The notes beneath the pieces are model-generated. The model was not told where the DNA came from, did not search any database, and worked only from the letters and a program-made list of their open reading frames with translations. From Salvator merianae (lineage: Eukaryota > Chordata > Lepidosauria > Squamata > Teiidae), in assembly GCA_003586115.2 (NCBI GenBank), contig QVOM02000119.1:44318742-44382741 (forward strand): a DNA stretch of 64,000 nt, given 5' to 3'. The translations under genes were made by a program, and so were the position numbers. This document shows positions 22,601 through 34,499 of the stretch, piece by piece; position 1 is the stretch's first letter, and every line of letters starts with the position of its first letter.

Positions 22601-25539
22601 GTGCCCACACTTATTTTGATAATGCCGCACACACTTTCTACACTGTTTTATTTGCTATTTCAGGAATGACTAATACATTTTATGATACTGTTTTAAGTTT
22701 ATTTGAAACCCACCTTAGAAACATTTATCAGTACCAGCATCAAGCAAAACATCAAAATGAATCAAAGTAATCATAGTTCACTATTACAGAAACAAGCCAC
22801 TATTTTCAGACCCGTGTTCCTTTTCTTCAGCACAAAACACTATGGTGAAATCTACTCTTTCGTTTCCTTAACTCTGCAAACCTACATTTGTCCCATCAAC
22901 CTTGTCCACTGAACACACTCCCACAATACACATTTATTCAACCATACCCATCTCATCAAGTTTTTCCATGTCCCTTATTATCTGTTTAGGATCTTTCATT
23001 TTCAGCACTGCTGCTCGCACCATCATGCGTTGCTTCTTGTTCTGAACAGACCAGAAAAAAAGAAACAGAAAGAAACCCTGCATTAGGCAAGTGACATAAA
23101 ATAATCCTAAAATTCATTGCAAGTTCTTTTAATATTGACTACAGCATTCTCGGTCACGGGTGGGCAGATCAAAATTCCTCATGTTTTAATGACCGGCTGT
23201 ATATTAGGAAAGACAGACAAATTCCAGGGCAAAGATACCATATTGCTTAATTCTAAAACTAAATTGCACTCTTCCATGGTTTTTGCCTCACTCCAGTTGA
23301 TGGATTTTAAGAGTCTATTTAAAACAGTTGTCATATGAAAAAGAAGGCATAGCTCTGGTAACTTTAAAATCTATATAGAAAAGGAAATTTCATCAGGCAT
23401 AGCTTGTAACACAAACAAGTCCTGCTTAAATTTCACCTCACCCATCAGAAAGACTTTAGCAGGTGTAGCTTCTCATGAAGACAATATCTGCTGAAATTCC
23501 CTCTTCCATGCAACTATTAAACAAGCAGAAACTCTGTCTGCGTTTTCGTATGATAACCCTATTACAACACAATATTTCTCAAACTTTTATAACATACTCG
23601 GGCAATATTACTGTTAAAAAAAGATAAAGGCTTATCCAGCCAAAAAAAAGCCAAGCAAAATGTCCTTTACAAATAAAAATATGGGATCAATTATTTATTT
23701 TTTTCAATAAGTAATGAATTCTCACCTTCTTCAGCTCCCTTTTTCGTGCTTCCTTGCCTGCGAAGATACAAACAATTAGCTATTGAATCTATAAAGCTGA
23801 GGCAACAGAATTTTTCAAAGTACAGGTTTTATAAACATCAGAGAGAAGCTCCATATAAACCTTGGAACTAAAACAGTTGAAACGTGCCTAATAAGGGTAT
23901 AATTCATGCACTCTATGTGTGGCTGCCCTTGAAGAGGATTTGGAAGCTGTAGCTGGTGCAGAATGCAGCAACTAGATTGCTGGATGGAACTGCTGGCCAG
24001 ATGCATATCATGCTGGTCTTAAAAGAACTGCACTGGCTGCTAATTCACTACCAAATCCAATTCAAGGTGCTAAATTTTAACCTACAAGGCCCTCAACTGC
24101 TTAGGCCCCAAATATCTAAAGGAATGCCTTTCCTGTATCTACCTGTCCATGCCTCCAGACCTGCAGGGGAGACCTTCATGGTTGTACCACCACCTTTGAT
24201 ACTTAAAGGAGTGGGGACCTGGGACAAGGCTTTCTTGGTGGTAGCCCCCAGACTATGGACTAGTCTCACCTCTGAGATGTACTGGGCACCTTCGCTATAT
24301 ATGTTCAGAAGATTTGTGAAGATGCATCTATTTACCCTGGCCTTTGGTTGAGGAAACAGTTTCCCCTTCCCACTTTCAGGCGCTGTCATTCACTTCAGTG
24401 TGTTCATTTGATCTTATTTTTACAGTTCTAACCCTAATACACACAAATAAATAACTGAACAATAGCTGCCTCCATGCTGAAATCTGCTTTAGTAAAAAGG
24501 TATCTTATCATTACAAATTACTGATAGTGTGACAGTGTTTACTGCATAGGCACGCTGATTTATTGTCCTTACTTTCTTAATAGAGCTGTTATTAAAATAT
24601 TATTTTGATGTTTACATTATTTGTGGCTTGTCTCATATTCTGCACATTTTTTTGCTATTTTGTAACTAGAGACTTCCTTTTTGTTTTAATGAAATTATTG
24701 TTACTTAGAAACATTGTATATCTAATCCAGACAAAATAACCAGCTCATAGTTCTGATTTGTATGTCTCCTGAATACATATGAGATTGTCACAAGAAAACT
24801 GTGCTAAATCTTAAAATAATTTGACTCTTACAGACATAGCCAACTTGGGGCAAAATAATGCCAAAACAAACTGCATTTAAATTTAATGGAAAAACCCAGG
24901 CAAATTCCTTGTTTCTTTCAGAGCCTCCTTAAAGAATTTCTCTCTGATCAGGCCTTTGGTTCTTAATAGGGTTTTTCCTCCTCCTTCAGTCCTGTACTTC
25001 GTTATTTTATTTTGTGTATATATGCTTCATTTAAATATGTTTTATTTTCTTATATTCTTGACGGCTATTCACCACCCTGAGAATTGGTAATAGGGCAGTA
25101 TATACATTTTTAACAAGCATAATAAACATAAATCAAGTGATAAATGGCTCTTTTACTATATATAAACAATAACCCTTCCAAGGCAGCTTTGTAATTCCTT
25201 CACCTGACTGAAAATGGCTACATACAATCAAATCAATATTAAATCAAACCTTCATAACCTACTAGAAGAATCTTTACATGACACCAACATTACTCTACTG
25301 ATTTACACTTCTATAGAATTTCCTGTCTTAAGTTGCATGGCACGAATACCGTTAAAATAATAAACTCATTATTGTAGCTTTTTACAACATGCTATTTGCA
25401 TACTATCCATAATCAACTATGTAACTCTTCTCTAGTTCATCTATATATATTAAAAAAGATTTTCTGAACACTTACGAGCCTGGTCAGTAGGATTCATGAA
25501 CTTCCCACTCTTGGTGGAAGATGTGGATCTCCGCCCCAT
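10647..25539 (-). CDS. WBP11: WW domain-binding protein 11 (splicing factor SIPP1/NPWBP)
   Basis: Nuclear proline-rich splicing factor that binds the WW domain of PQBP1 and protein phosphatase 1. Eleven coding exons join in frame with GT-AG sites: 25476-25539, 23726-23757, 22948-23041, 21659-21855, 19932-20065, 18259-18458, 17170-17364, 13990-14091, 12083-12388, 11432-11614 and 10647-11065. They sum to 1926 bases, or 641 residues, the human length as I recall it. The N-terminus MGRRSTSSTKSGKF and basic KEARKRELKKNKK are near-identical to human. PPGRKPPGPPPGPPPP at about 194-209 and the PPGPPPG repeats at about 400-530 are WW ligands. Acidic stretches lie at about 245-305 and 349-365. HSVRFAD at about 307-313 is the PP1-docking motif, followed by a KSRKKKKN nuclear signal. 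The C-terminus ends EAFMKEMEGLL. Compared with human, a short GPAP-containing piece is missing after PLVPP. A 5'UTR exon lies upstream. Introns hold Tc1, LINE and MITE remnants. Confidence 0.98.
11811..11893. mobile_element. small MITE-like repeat, intronic copy
   Basis: This stretch in a WBP11 intron shares GCCAACTYTGGCTAAAAA, then ATAAGATACACTTG-like sequence followed by a CTTTTT run, and a CTTGCTT end with the insert at 40273-40415. It is shorter and lacks clear flanking repeats. The match between the two copies is by eye. Confidence 0.5.
15535..16766 (+). mobile_element. decayed Tc1/mariner transposon
   Basis: The ends are inverted copies: TACAGTGCTGTGAAAGAGTA at the left and, on the other strand, TACAATGCCACGAAAAAATA at the right. 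Both run on into TCTGCCCCCTT- or TTTGCCCCTTC-like sequence and end in TA as Tc1 elements do. Plus-strand translation gives broken Tc1 transposase pieces: GIHG, KPLLTKR, then FWDNVLWTDD (the region of the second catalytic Asp) and a TAFHNNNIIPTVKY-like stretch. In-frame stops and frame changes are many, and the DNA-binding N-terminus is absent. It sits antisense inside a WBP11 intron and cannot encode an active transposase. Confidence 0.85.
17033..17055. repeat. (AC)n microsatellite
   Basis: Uninterrupted AC dinucleotide run of about 11 units in a WBP11 intron, just downstream (on the gene strand) of an exon. Confidence 0.9.
19850..19926 (-). mobile_element. 5'-truncated CR1/L2-type LINE tail at a WBP11 splice donor
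   Basis: On the minus strand this reads AGCCGCCCCGAGTCTTCGG, then GAGAGGGGCGGCATATAAAT and an (AATA)n tail, a very common squamate LINE 3' end. It lies six bases into the intron that follows the WBP11 exon 19932-20065. CTTAC occurs on both sides (19845-19849 and 19927-19931) and equals the GTAAG splice donor on the gene strand, so the insertion seems to have duplicated the donor. Confidence 0.75.
23905..24420 (+). mobile_element. LINE (CR1/L2-like) 3' reverse-transcriptase fragment
   Basis: The frame from 23956 shows the typical C-terminal end of L2/CR1 LINE ORF2: QNAATRLL, LKELHWLLIHYQIQFKVL, AFLVVAPRLWTSL and FRRFVKMHLF. Polymerase and endonuclease parts are missing, so it is a dead 5'-truncated copy. 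It is in a WBP11 intron, antisense to the gene. Confidence 0.8.
25063..25135 (+). mobile_element. LINE 3' tail
   Basis: Sequence of the form CACCCTGAGAATTGGTAATA, then GGGCAGTATATACATTTTTA and an ATAA-rich end, as in CR1/L2 3' tails. It may be the end of the fragment that starts at 23905, split by about 600 bases of decayed 3' UTR. Confidence 0.6.
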
Positions 25540-26379
25540 TTTGTCTGTCTATTTTTTTTTAACTGTTCCACTTAATTAAACTATGAAGAAAAAGCAAATA
25601 ATATGTCAATAGCAATCGTAAACTTCCTTTATCCACCACTTCATCTGCCCAAAACTGTCCTTGATGCACATCACGTAAGAATTCCACCAACAGTCTTGGA
25701 AACAAGTGGTGTACAGGTTTAGGGATTCCAGTTTTAAGTTATTTACTTTTGTTAACAAATATTTCAGCTATGGCACCCAGCTTACACAACTGGCAAAACT
25801 GCAGAACTTCAGCATTACCTTAAAATTATGTTTGTGCATTCAGATTGTTAGTCCATGATACTTCATCATAAGAATGTAATGATAGACTTTTTTTATTGGA
25901 ACATTCTTTTCACAGCAGATTGTCTTTGCAACTGTCGCATCAAGGTCAGCTCCCAGTAACTGTATGGTCTTATCCATGCAGTTTTCGTGGCACATTCATA
26001 AATGATTTGGCAGTGCTCTCTCTCTCTTTCTTAGAAAGGTGCCAAGAATCAAACCTACAACCTGTGTTTTTCAGGGAATTTCTCCACCAGTGGCCTACAA
26101 CCACCATGCACAATTTTAAAAAATGCTCTAAATACTACACATACCACATGACACAATAACCAGTATATAAAAATCTCCTTTACTCCTCAAGACAAACCCA
26201 CAATTCAACCAGGATTGATTCAATGGGGAGACATACTGCAACTAAAATGGAAGCAGCATCCTAAACGAGCAGTATATAAAGAAGTTGACCTGCTGCCAGT
26301 CTCCCACCCACCTTAGCTGCAAAAAGAAGCTTTCTCCTTCTGCAGTGCTTGTCTTATGGACGCCAAGGCCCCCATGGAC

Positions 26380-26720
26380 TGCCTTAGGCGGCGGCGGCGG
26401 CGGCGACCACACAAAAGCACGCCACCCTAGGATTCTCACCCGAGTCCACTGCCTTGAAACGGCGTCGGAGACGAAAGGACCGACGTCTCCAGCACTCCGA
26501 AGCAAGCAACCACCCTACAATGAGGCAACAGGCCCTACAAGATCCCTTCCCTGAAACCTTCCGGCGCTGGCGCCATCTTGAACAACCGCGCGCGTCGTTG
26601 TCCGCGCGAGCCAGGTCGCCCGGGACTCGGAGGAGGAGGAAGAGGGACTCGCTGCAACAATAGAGCAAAAAAGGCAAAAGGCTAGAGTGGCTCTAGACCC
26701 AGTCTCAGCTTCCGGTGAAA
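26380..26720. promoter_or_regulatory. CpG-rich bidirectional promoter, WBP11 and probably C12orf60
   Basis: A CpG-rich block with a (GGC)6 run at 26387-26404 and GCGCGCG motifs near 26590. CGCCATCTTG at 26571-26580 is a YY1 site, common just at transcription starts. On the minus strand CGAGTCC-type exon sequence ends with a good donor, CGG/GTGAGAATC, at 26440, giving a WBP11 5'UTR exon from about 26590 to 26440. It splices to the acceptor at 25580. C12orf60 lies divergently on +, so this block is its likely promoter too, although its first exon was not resolved. Confidence 0.75.
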
Positions 26721-26975
26721 TGTACGCGATTGCATAGACTACTCCATTCTCCTCTGCTCAGCCTGTGAGATACATCAGACCGAGAACGAGGAGCTTTTAG
26801 TCTAAGTAGGGACTCGAGTTAGAATTCACAGGGTTTACGCTGACGCTGGCTGATATCTCCATAGAGAGCAATGGCAATGTGATCTCTGAATGGTATTGTC
26901 AATAAAGTACAGCAAGAGTGTCAGCAGTGTGTGGTCTTGCTTGTTATGAAAAGAATTGCTATACATTAAAATTAA

Positions 26976-27160
26976 GGTGCCTGTAGCTCAGAAGTAGAGC
27001 AAACTGCCTGACAAGCAAGCAAAGGGTAGTTGGTTCCCAGCCTCTCCCTCTACCCAGAAGTAGGCAATGGTGAACCACTTCTGTATCTCTGCCAAGAAAA
27101 CTGCATGGACACCTCCACGTCAACGAGGAGTTGGTCACGAGTAGATAGTACCCATTAACA
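26976..27160 (+). mobile_element. tRNA-derived SINE
   Basis: The head is tRNA-like: TAGCTCAGAAGTAGAGC resembles an A box, and GTTGGTTCCCAGCC an A/B-spaced B box (GGTTCNANNCC) with a mismatch. The body contains GGCAATGGTGAACCACTTCT, then GCCAAGAAAACTGCATGGAC, common in squamate SINEs. Position and body argue against a functional tRNA gene. Confidence 0.65.
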
Positions 27161-27925
27161 GCATTAAAGATACAGTCTATAGTGGCCCAACTCAGTAGCG
27201 CGCAAGTGAACGAAGTATTAGGCTTCCACAAACGACTGAGACTTATCTACAGTATCACTGGCATTCATGTGACAGATTTGGGATCGGAGAATTCATAGAC
27301 CTTTCCCATGCTGTGATGTGATAACAATAGATCGCGTTTTCATTTCCTGAGTATTCTTGACGTCTAAAGTATCAGATTACATGTTCCAACAAAGTAAGAT
27401 TTGAGTCATAGCAATAAAACCTACGTATTCTACTGTCTTTTGCTTCTAAGAAAGATTTTGGATATGCTGGCTGTTAACAAGCAAAAGTTACATTACAGTC
27501 CTGAATTTCTTTTTTGTTCCTTGGAGCACAGGGAAAGAAAAACGAACTCGGAAAACAGTGTTGTTGATGTAGTCTATACATTACTATCTCTAAGTTTAGT
27601 CACGACGCTCAAATTGGCAAGAAGTCGGAACTCTTGGAAAGAGGAAGTGATCACTGAGAGTACGTGCTTCTCTGTTGCTATTACTATGGTAACTAAGTAG
27701 TTCTGCTGCGCCCCCTAGTTTGCCGAGGCCCCTTTCCCGTTCGTTTCAGCTGAATGGGTCAAGGACGGTTTGTCATTGATTTTATCTCTATAATCAAAAG
27801 AGAGAAAAGCGACTTCTGGTGGTCGTTGGTGGATACTGCACGGGAAGATGGCAGTTTTGATGACAGCTAGGTCGCAATATGCTTAGAGGAGGCGCTCCTC
27901 GCCTCCTGTCCTGTTTCTGTACATT

Positions 27926-28318
27926 TAAGGTGACCAAGCGTCCTCCTTTAGGGAGGACAGTCCTTCTTTTGTAAGTTCTGTCCTCCCTCGAAAAGTGTCC
28001 TCCTACGTGTCCTCCTTTTTGATATTGGAAGACTAATCTGTAAATTTCCGTATTTGATCGATGCAGAGTTGATCCATTGCATGTACTCATTTAGATAATG
28101 TTACCTAAATGAGTACTTTTTTCTTACAATTATTATTAAAAATTAATAAGCATGTAAGCATAATTACAATATAAAATATTACAAATGTTTTTATTATGCA
28201 TTTATTATATTATAGTGTATTATTGTTGCAATGAATAAAATGTTTCTTCTATTAACGATATTGTTTTCTTCAATTTCTTTTTGTCCTCCTTTTCATTGTA
28301 AAAAAGTTGGTCACCTTA
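27926..28318. mobile_element. MITE with 12-bp perfect inverted ends
   Basis: The left end is TAAGGTGACCAA and the right end TTGGTCACCTTA, exact inverted copies. GTACATT flanks both sides (27919-27925 and 28319-28325), a 7-bp target duplication. Near the ends, GTCCTCCTTT and AGGAGGAC motifs repeat in both orientations; the middle is A+T-rich. No coding capacity. I cannot assign the superfamily with confidence, since 7-bp duplications are uncommon and an 8-bp hAT duplication does not fit. Confidence 0.85.
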
Positions 28319-28831
28319 GTACATTGGTGTTCTTTAATTTGTTTAGTAATGTGGTTTCAGAGAAAAAAATGAGCGTTACTTTCTGGCCATGTTTTTCTGA
28401 AAGACAATAGCCTTTGGAGTGGAGAGTACTAGGTGGAATTCGGAAGTAAACGGGTAGTCTATCACTGTTTCTAAAATAAACTTTCTTGATAGTTCCTACA
28501 ATTAGTGTAATTCTGGACTCACCCTGTGCTACATTTATAAAAAAAGCACAATGCAATACCAATGGTTGTTAATGAGGCAAAAAGCAGAGGACGAGGCAGT
28601 TAAAAGGCACCTGCTCCTCCTATGAGGAGCTCATCCAGCAAAACATGTGTAATAAACTTCAGATTGCTGCCTCATCACTGCTGAAAGAAAACAATTGTGA
28701 ACTGGAAACATCATCAGTCAACAACTTCTGAGGTGGAAAAAACAAAGTGAAGGCTGCCTTTTTGCAGTTCCGCTACGCAGAGATGTAATGGTTTGTGGCA
28801 CGCAAGTGGACCTTCTGTGGTGGCTCCCCCA

Positions 28832-28965
28832 GCTTTGGTGTCCTGCCAGGGTGGGAGAAATTTATTTTAAATATGCTTTAGCACTTGTGTATTTATTATA
28901 TGCTGTGACCCACTCTGAGACCTTCAGGCAAACGGTAGAATACAAATGTAATAAATAAGTTTTGG
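28832..28965 (+). mobile_element. LINE 3' tail
   Basis: TGTGACCCACTCTGAGACCT followed by TAGAATACAAATGTAATAAA is a CR1/L2-type tail, truncated at its 5' side. Confidence 0.6.
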
Positions 28966-28993
28966 GGGAGCAACACTCAGGAGACAGAATGAA

Positions 28994-29279
28994 AGAAGAA
29001 GAAGAAGAAGAACTTGGTTTTTATACCCTGCTTTTCTCGGCCGAAGCTGACTCAAAGCGGCTTACAAGGTAAGTTTTCGCCCGACGGCTTACATCTGTCT
29101 ATCTTCCGCATCACACAATGTGATGCTCCCTATTTATCTACTTGCAATTACTTGCTTTCGAACAGCTAGGTTGGCTGGAGCTAGAGGCCAGTAGGGGGCA
29201 CTCACCCCCTCTACACGGCAGACACGGGCCTTGAACTCCGATCCTCCTATTGAAAGATCTTCTGCGCCACCATGCCTCC
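28994..29279 (-). mobile_element. tRNA-headed SINE with LINE-like tail, copy 1
   Basis: Read on the minus strand: a GCATGGTGGCGCAGAAGATC head, a B-box-like GGAGTTCAAGGCC, a body, then GTAAGCCGCTTTGAGT...GGGTATAAAAACC and a (TTC)6 tail. The 3' part resembles LINE 3' ends, which fits a SINE mobilised by a partner LINE. It matches the copy at 48194 over nearly its full length but lacks about 12 bases in the A-box region. Confidence 0.75.
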
Positions 29280-32059
29280 TTTTGTAAGTTTTGAAAGAGC
29301 TGTAGGTTGGTAGGAAAAAGCCAAAAGAAGATGGAGGAGGAACTGAAGAGCCATACGGCATAGAAGGTGGCAAGGTGGATGGGTGATTAAATAGGCAAAG
29401 GGAGTACAAAATAGGATGGGTGAGTTGGGAAAAGTCTCAATATACAGTATTACTAAAGTTGAGTTTTTCTCATTATTATCACCCATTTTCAATCCATTGC
29501 TGGATGAAGGCCTCCCAAGACTCCTTGTCCTAGGCAGCTCTTTTTCCATAATTTAGTGGCAAGCATTTTTATATTTCATTCACCCTTGGTCTTTCCCGTC
29601 TCTTGGTATCCAATTGCATATTTCTGCTGACTATTGGACTAGCACTGTTGCCATTTCAGACTTTTTCTTGGACAAAGAAACAAAACAATGTTTATGTCAT
29701 TTTAACAAATTGTATCACATGTGATATGCTTGTCTCATTATAATATCTGTGTCACTTGTAGGTTACATGCTTTGGAGAATCATGTCACATTTTCCTGTCA
29801 TGGTTTTCTGCATTGCCTTAAGGGAACTATGGTGTCCAAATAGCTTGGGGTTATGCTTATGTTTTTGCGTAACAGTTGCTATACATTTAAGACCATAAGA
29901 GGGGCAATGACCTTGCTGGAATGTTAATAGTCTAACAACTGCTATCAGTGAGAAGGAGGAGATGAAGCTCTAGGTATCGAGTTAATTGACAATTGGCTGA
30001 GGAGTCCAATTAGCCGAAAAGGTCAAGCAATACCAAAGTGGCATTCATAGTTAATTGGCTTCATAATACTGGCTTATTAGTTATCCAAGTATATAGACAA
30101 ATAATTGCTTGCCGTGTAGAAAATATGTAATTTGCCCAGACCTCTGGTATTTGGTTTTGGGTCAAACTATGCGCAAATATAGTGCTTTGATGCTGGGAGG
30201 AGAGATATATGGGCACACAGCAGCTATTACTCTGCCATGTATTCATGTATCCAGTTCTTTATTGTAAGTCTTATTAATCACGCTATGATAGTTATTAAAA
30301 CTGCATACTGCTTTGGTGTTTTATTTTGGCTATATTATTCTTAGAGGCTCTTCAAAATGCAAGGTTGTTAAGATGGAATGTTGGGGGTGCAGGCTGGTAC
30401 TGAGAGTTATCTCTGTCAAGGTCATTATTCCTGGAAATCTACAAGCTGGCCTGGTATTCTTGCTCAGGGTGAGGCCTGATGGGCAAAGGGTATAATTAAC
30501 CTGTGTGTTGTATTGTATGTTATTTCTTGCTTTTCTCAGGTTAGCGAGGTACATTCTTGTCTCCACTATTGCAGTCCTGATTATCCACTAAAGTTTAAAT
30601 CCATGAATTGGTCACTTTGCTGGAGTACTTTTGTTCTGGCTTAGAGAGGCTGGCAATATGGCTGTCTTTGGAAGTTGAAGCTAACTCAAGCACAAATAAA
30701 TGCAGTTTATGGAAGACCTTTTTCCACTTCCTGCAAAACAGTTATGTGTCAAAAGAGTACTTTGAGACCAAATGTTGGAAGCAAAGGTGACTAAAACTAT
30801 AGGCTACCAGACGTTGCTGAGTTATATCTTCCATCTTTCCTTACAGCTGGCTAGACCAGCTGGGACCTATGAGAGATTCTGTTTAGTAACATCTGGAAGG
30901 TCCTCAGCACTCTAGAATCCCCCCCAAAAAAAAAAAATACAACAGAGTGGCACACTGTCAACAAGTATGACTGTTATTTTGATTTGTGAGGAGGATTTGA
31001 GGACATAAGAGAATGATTGATCTATCTCATTTTAATTTAGTGGATGTCATCTTCTCTGGCTCTTCTGCTTATGTCCATGAGGTCATTGTCATGTTCCTTA
31101 GATCATGAAGGATTACCCATCGCACAGGCCTTTGTGATGTCACTGTCTGCACAGCCACTGATGGCAATACAGTGCAGCAAGATGAGTTGTCCTCTCCCAG
31201 TTCTCTGTTGGACTTTTTCTTTTTTGACTTCCCCTTCCAATGAATAATAACAAGCTGAATGGCAAGTTTGGTTAGGATTTTTTCATCTAATTTTTTTTAA
31301 CTAGAAATTTTTATTCTGCTGTGCCATCCGGAAGAATGGTTTGCTTTCTTTTCCAAACTTATTAATGTTGTTAAATGGTCTGGTACATAAATTCTTTTTT
31401 GCAGATTAGTTAATAACATGCATGGTAGTGACTATCATATCAGAAAGATATTGGATGTAAGTGAAGAAATGAGAAGGAGATAATTAAATTAAAAACTGGA
31501 GATAATATCAAAGGAGATCTGAGGGGAAAGAATACTAAGAAGGAATAAAGTCACCGTCATGAATTACACCTCCACATTGTGAAGTTCAAAAGTGACTGTG
31601 ATATCACCATATGGTGAAGGACATCTTCCCTCTCTACAGTGTCAGCTGCAAGTGTGAAATATTTATGTGTGAAAGGATGGATATATATATGCTGTTTTCC
31701 ACAATTGCTTAAGAAAAACTCAACTCAGATTGAAAGCGCCATATACATCCTGCATTAAAATGCTTCTGGTTATTAAAGTTTATGGGCAGAGGCTGTCAGT
31801 GGCAACTGGCAATAAAAGTCAGGATTTCTTTTGAATGGCAAAGCAGACTTTGGTGTATGCATTTATTCTGTTCCATGTAAAGTAGCTATTTGTAATTTAA
31901 GTCTGCAAAGTACAGTAGCACTTCCATGAAAATAAGAATAGTTTTTTTTTTATTGTTCCTAGGCTGATTAAGGCTTGAGCATGCACAGATGGAATCAACA
32001 ACAAAATAAAGGTAAGCCACTTTTCACTACGCAGTTCAGGAGAAAATCCTGCAGCTGGT
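29280..32059. other. probable C12orf60 intron 1, nothing recognised
   Basis: Non-coding sequence with no recognisable exon. It includes a C/A homopolymer junction near 30920-30940 and otherwise unclassified A+T-rich DNA. Confidence 0.4.
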
Positions 32060-32490
32060 AGCAAGTACTGGAAATGATGGATTCCTCCCAAAAGGGGGCA
32101 CTCTATGAAACTGATAGACAGGTGAATTAGCACCGACAAGGAAAAATATGTTTTCTCCCAGAGGGTTGTTGGTCTATGGAATATAATACTAGAATAGGTG
32201 GTGACAGCAATCAGCCTGGATAGCTTTAAGGCAGGGTTAGACAAATTCATGGAAGACAGACGTATTAATGACTACTAGAATTGCTACCTATGTACCTCCT
32301 CCAGATTAGACAAGCAGGATGCCTCTAAAGGCCATTTGCAGAGTGTCAATTGCAGGTGAATGTTTCGCCCTTGTCTTCTACTTGAGAGTGCCCAAAAGCA
32401 ATTGGTGGGTAACTGTGTGAGACAGGATGCTGGACTAGATGAACTGTGGCCTGATCCAGCAGGGTTCCTCTTATATTCTGAGGAAGATCA
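32060..32490 (+). repeat. squamate interspersed repeat, copy 1
   Basis: Carries CTCCCAGAGGGTTGTTGGTC, GTTAGACAAATTCATGGAAG and ends in GGATGCTGGACTAGATGAAC then CTGATCCAGCAGGGTTCCTC. From memory this family is widespread in reptile genomes. A truncated second copy is at 40195-40512, which makes its status as a repeat visible within the window. Confidence 0.7.
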
Positions 32491-32690
32491 GCATTTGTGT
32501 CATCCGCACCTCCAGTGCATGGATATCCTGTTTTCTTTTAACTCCTGCTGGCAGGTATTGGTGCTGCCAGTAACCCTGACAAAAAGGGGCATTGAGAACG
32601 TGGATCAACCAGAGCAAGCAATATGCCAAACTATAAGCCCAGTCAGGGTAATCAGTACTAATAGTACTGTTGGCAAATTGCTTGTTAATT

Positions 32691-32849
32691 TACTATATTT
32701 TTTGCTATATAAGACCCACTTCCATACAAAAAACATCCTAAACTTACCGTGAGTCCCATTTTTAAATTTATGTTTCTGAAATATTCCTTGCCAAATCAGA
32801 GGTGCATCTTATATGCCCTTGCATCTTATAAGGTGCAAAATACAGTAGA
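32691..32849. mobile_element. palindromic MITE
   Basis: The left end CTATATTTTTTGCTATATAA and, on the other strand, the right end CTGTATTTTGCACCTTATAA are inverted copies. TA borders both sides, as expected of a Tc1/mariner-type MITE. No coding capacity. Confidence 0.65.
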
Positions 32850-34499
32850 TAAATTAAAAGTTCCACAAGATAATCCCCATTTTGGAATTTTTAATATCTT
32901 ATTAGGCCAGACAAGCTACTACCAATAATATGTAAGAACTCCTCATCAGCTTAGATGGTAATCAGTGCAAGATACAGAGCAAAGAAATTGACTCATCTTA
33001 TTATTACACAGAGCAAAGAAATGGATCCCTGTTATTGTTATACTGAGTAAAGAAATTGACTCATCTTATTGTTACTGAGTAAGCATTTATTCACAGGATA
33101 GAGTAAGGATGAGGCACTAAAGTGTATTGGGAACAAGGAGTGTGCTAATGGCTGATCTGGAAACATAGGTTTATGTTCATCTGTCTCTAGATGGAGGGGC
33201 AGCTAATTGGTATACTACTTACATACATTCCTTACAATCCAGAACTTGCATAGCAGCAGAGAGCCATAGATAAGATGTGTACGGTCTGAAATGGAATGCC
33301 AAAAGAAGGCTGGACCATGGTTAACTACATGTCACCCTACACCAGGAGATGCAGGAGTCTGGTATGCCCAGTCTGCTTCTGAGAACAAAATCCCTTCCTA
33401 GAGGTGCTCTTTTTGCAGAGTGGGAAAAACCATTCTGCCTGGTTCATTTCTGTGGCTGCTGGACCAACCTACCAGGCCCGACCTATAAGACCATTTCTGT
33501 CACTCCACGTCGTGGGCCCAGTTAGAAACTTTAACACTGGAGAACTTTTATTCCCTGGCCTTGAATTTTGTGCAGGTCAGGATGCAGCTCAAGCAGGTGA
33601 CACTCCACCCTGCTCCTGGGACATAGCAAGTGCTCTGGCCTGGTCCTTGCCACATTCATCCCATGCTCACCCAAGCCTTGCTTTACCTGAACTGACTTCT
33701 ATCCCATACTGTTTTTTTAAGTTTGTGAATAAATCTAAGGCGTAGCATGAGAAATTTTCCTCCCACTGGCATCACCTGGACTTTTTCTAGCCTGGGATCT
33801 GGAATGATGTCTGCCACCTCTTGCAAGTATAATATGCACTTTTTCCAGATAGGCTATCTTTTGTGGCCTATATGCTCCAGACACCTCTGACTGGAAGTTA
33901 TAACTGGGAAAAGACAAATGTACATAGAGAGTCAGTTTCTTGTCTGTGTCCTGTGTGTATGGCTTCATGGAACTTACAGTGTAGATTTAGTTTGTGAAAG
34001 AGCCTTCTCTTTCACTCAGAAATGATTGTTTTTTGCCAAGCATGTAAGCATTTTGCTTTGGTGAGACTTGAATTCCTATTTCCTTCCATTCCAACACCAG
34101 ACTTTAGGAATGCATGAACATTTTGACAGACTTCTGAATTTGATTGAATTTTGGTCCATTTGAACATTCAAAACAGTCTATATTCCCTGCCAAATCAGTT
34201 CTATGGAGCAGTATGCTAACATTGGTGATTTGCACACAGCATGAGCTATCTTGCATCATGCCCAGGCTACTGCTAGCGCACTCCAGCCAGAGCACAGGAG
34301 CAGCACACTTCCAGTGCTGCTTCTTGGTGTCCAGTCAAAATGGTGTCCAGTCAATATGCCGTTCACACCCTGTCTGTGGAATAGTATACCAAAGTAGTCT
34401 GCTTGTGAACAGCTTCAAAAAGGTCTACCAGTTGGGCGAGACACAGTGACATTTTGGTGATGTTTCCTGTACCACCCCTCTGCTTTATGCAGATAGAAC

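Noticed and set aside
26976..27050. tRNA gene
   Set aside because: The tRNA-like head continues into a known type of SINE body and has mismatches in the B box.
33404..33745. 113-codon plus-strand frame in the presumed intergenic region
   Set aside because: It overlaps a diverged copy of the hairpin-centred repeat family (core near 33530) and resembles no protein I know.
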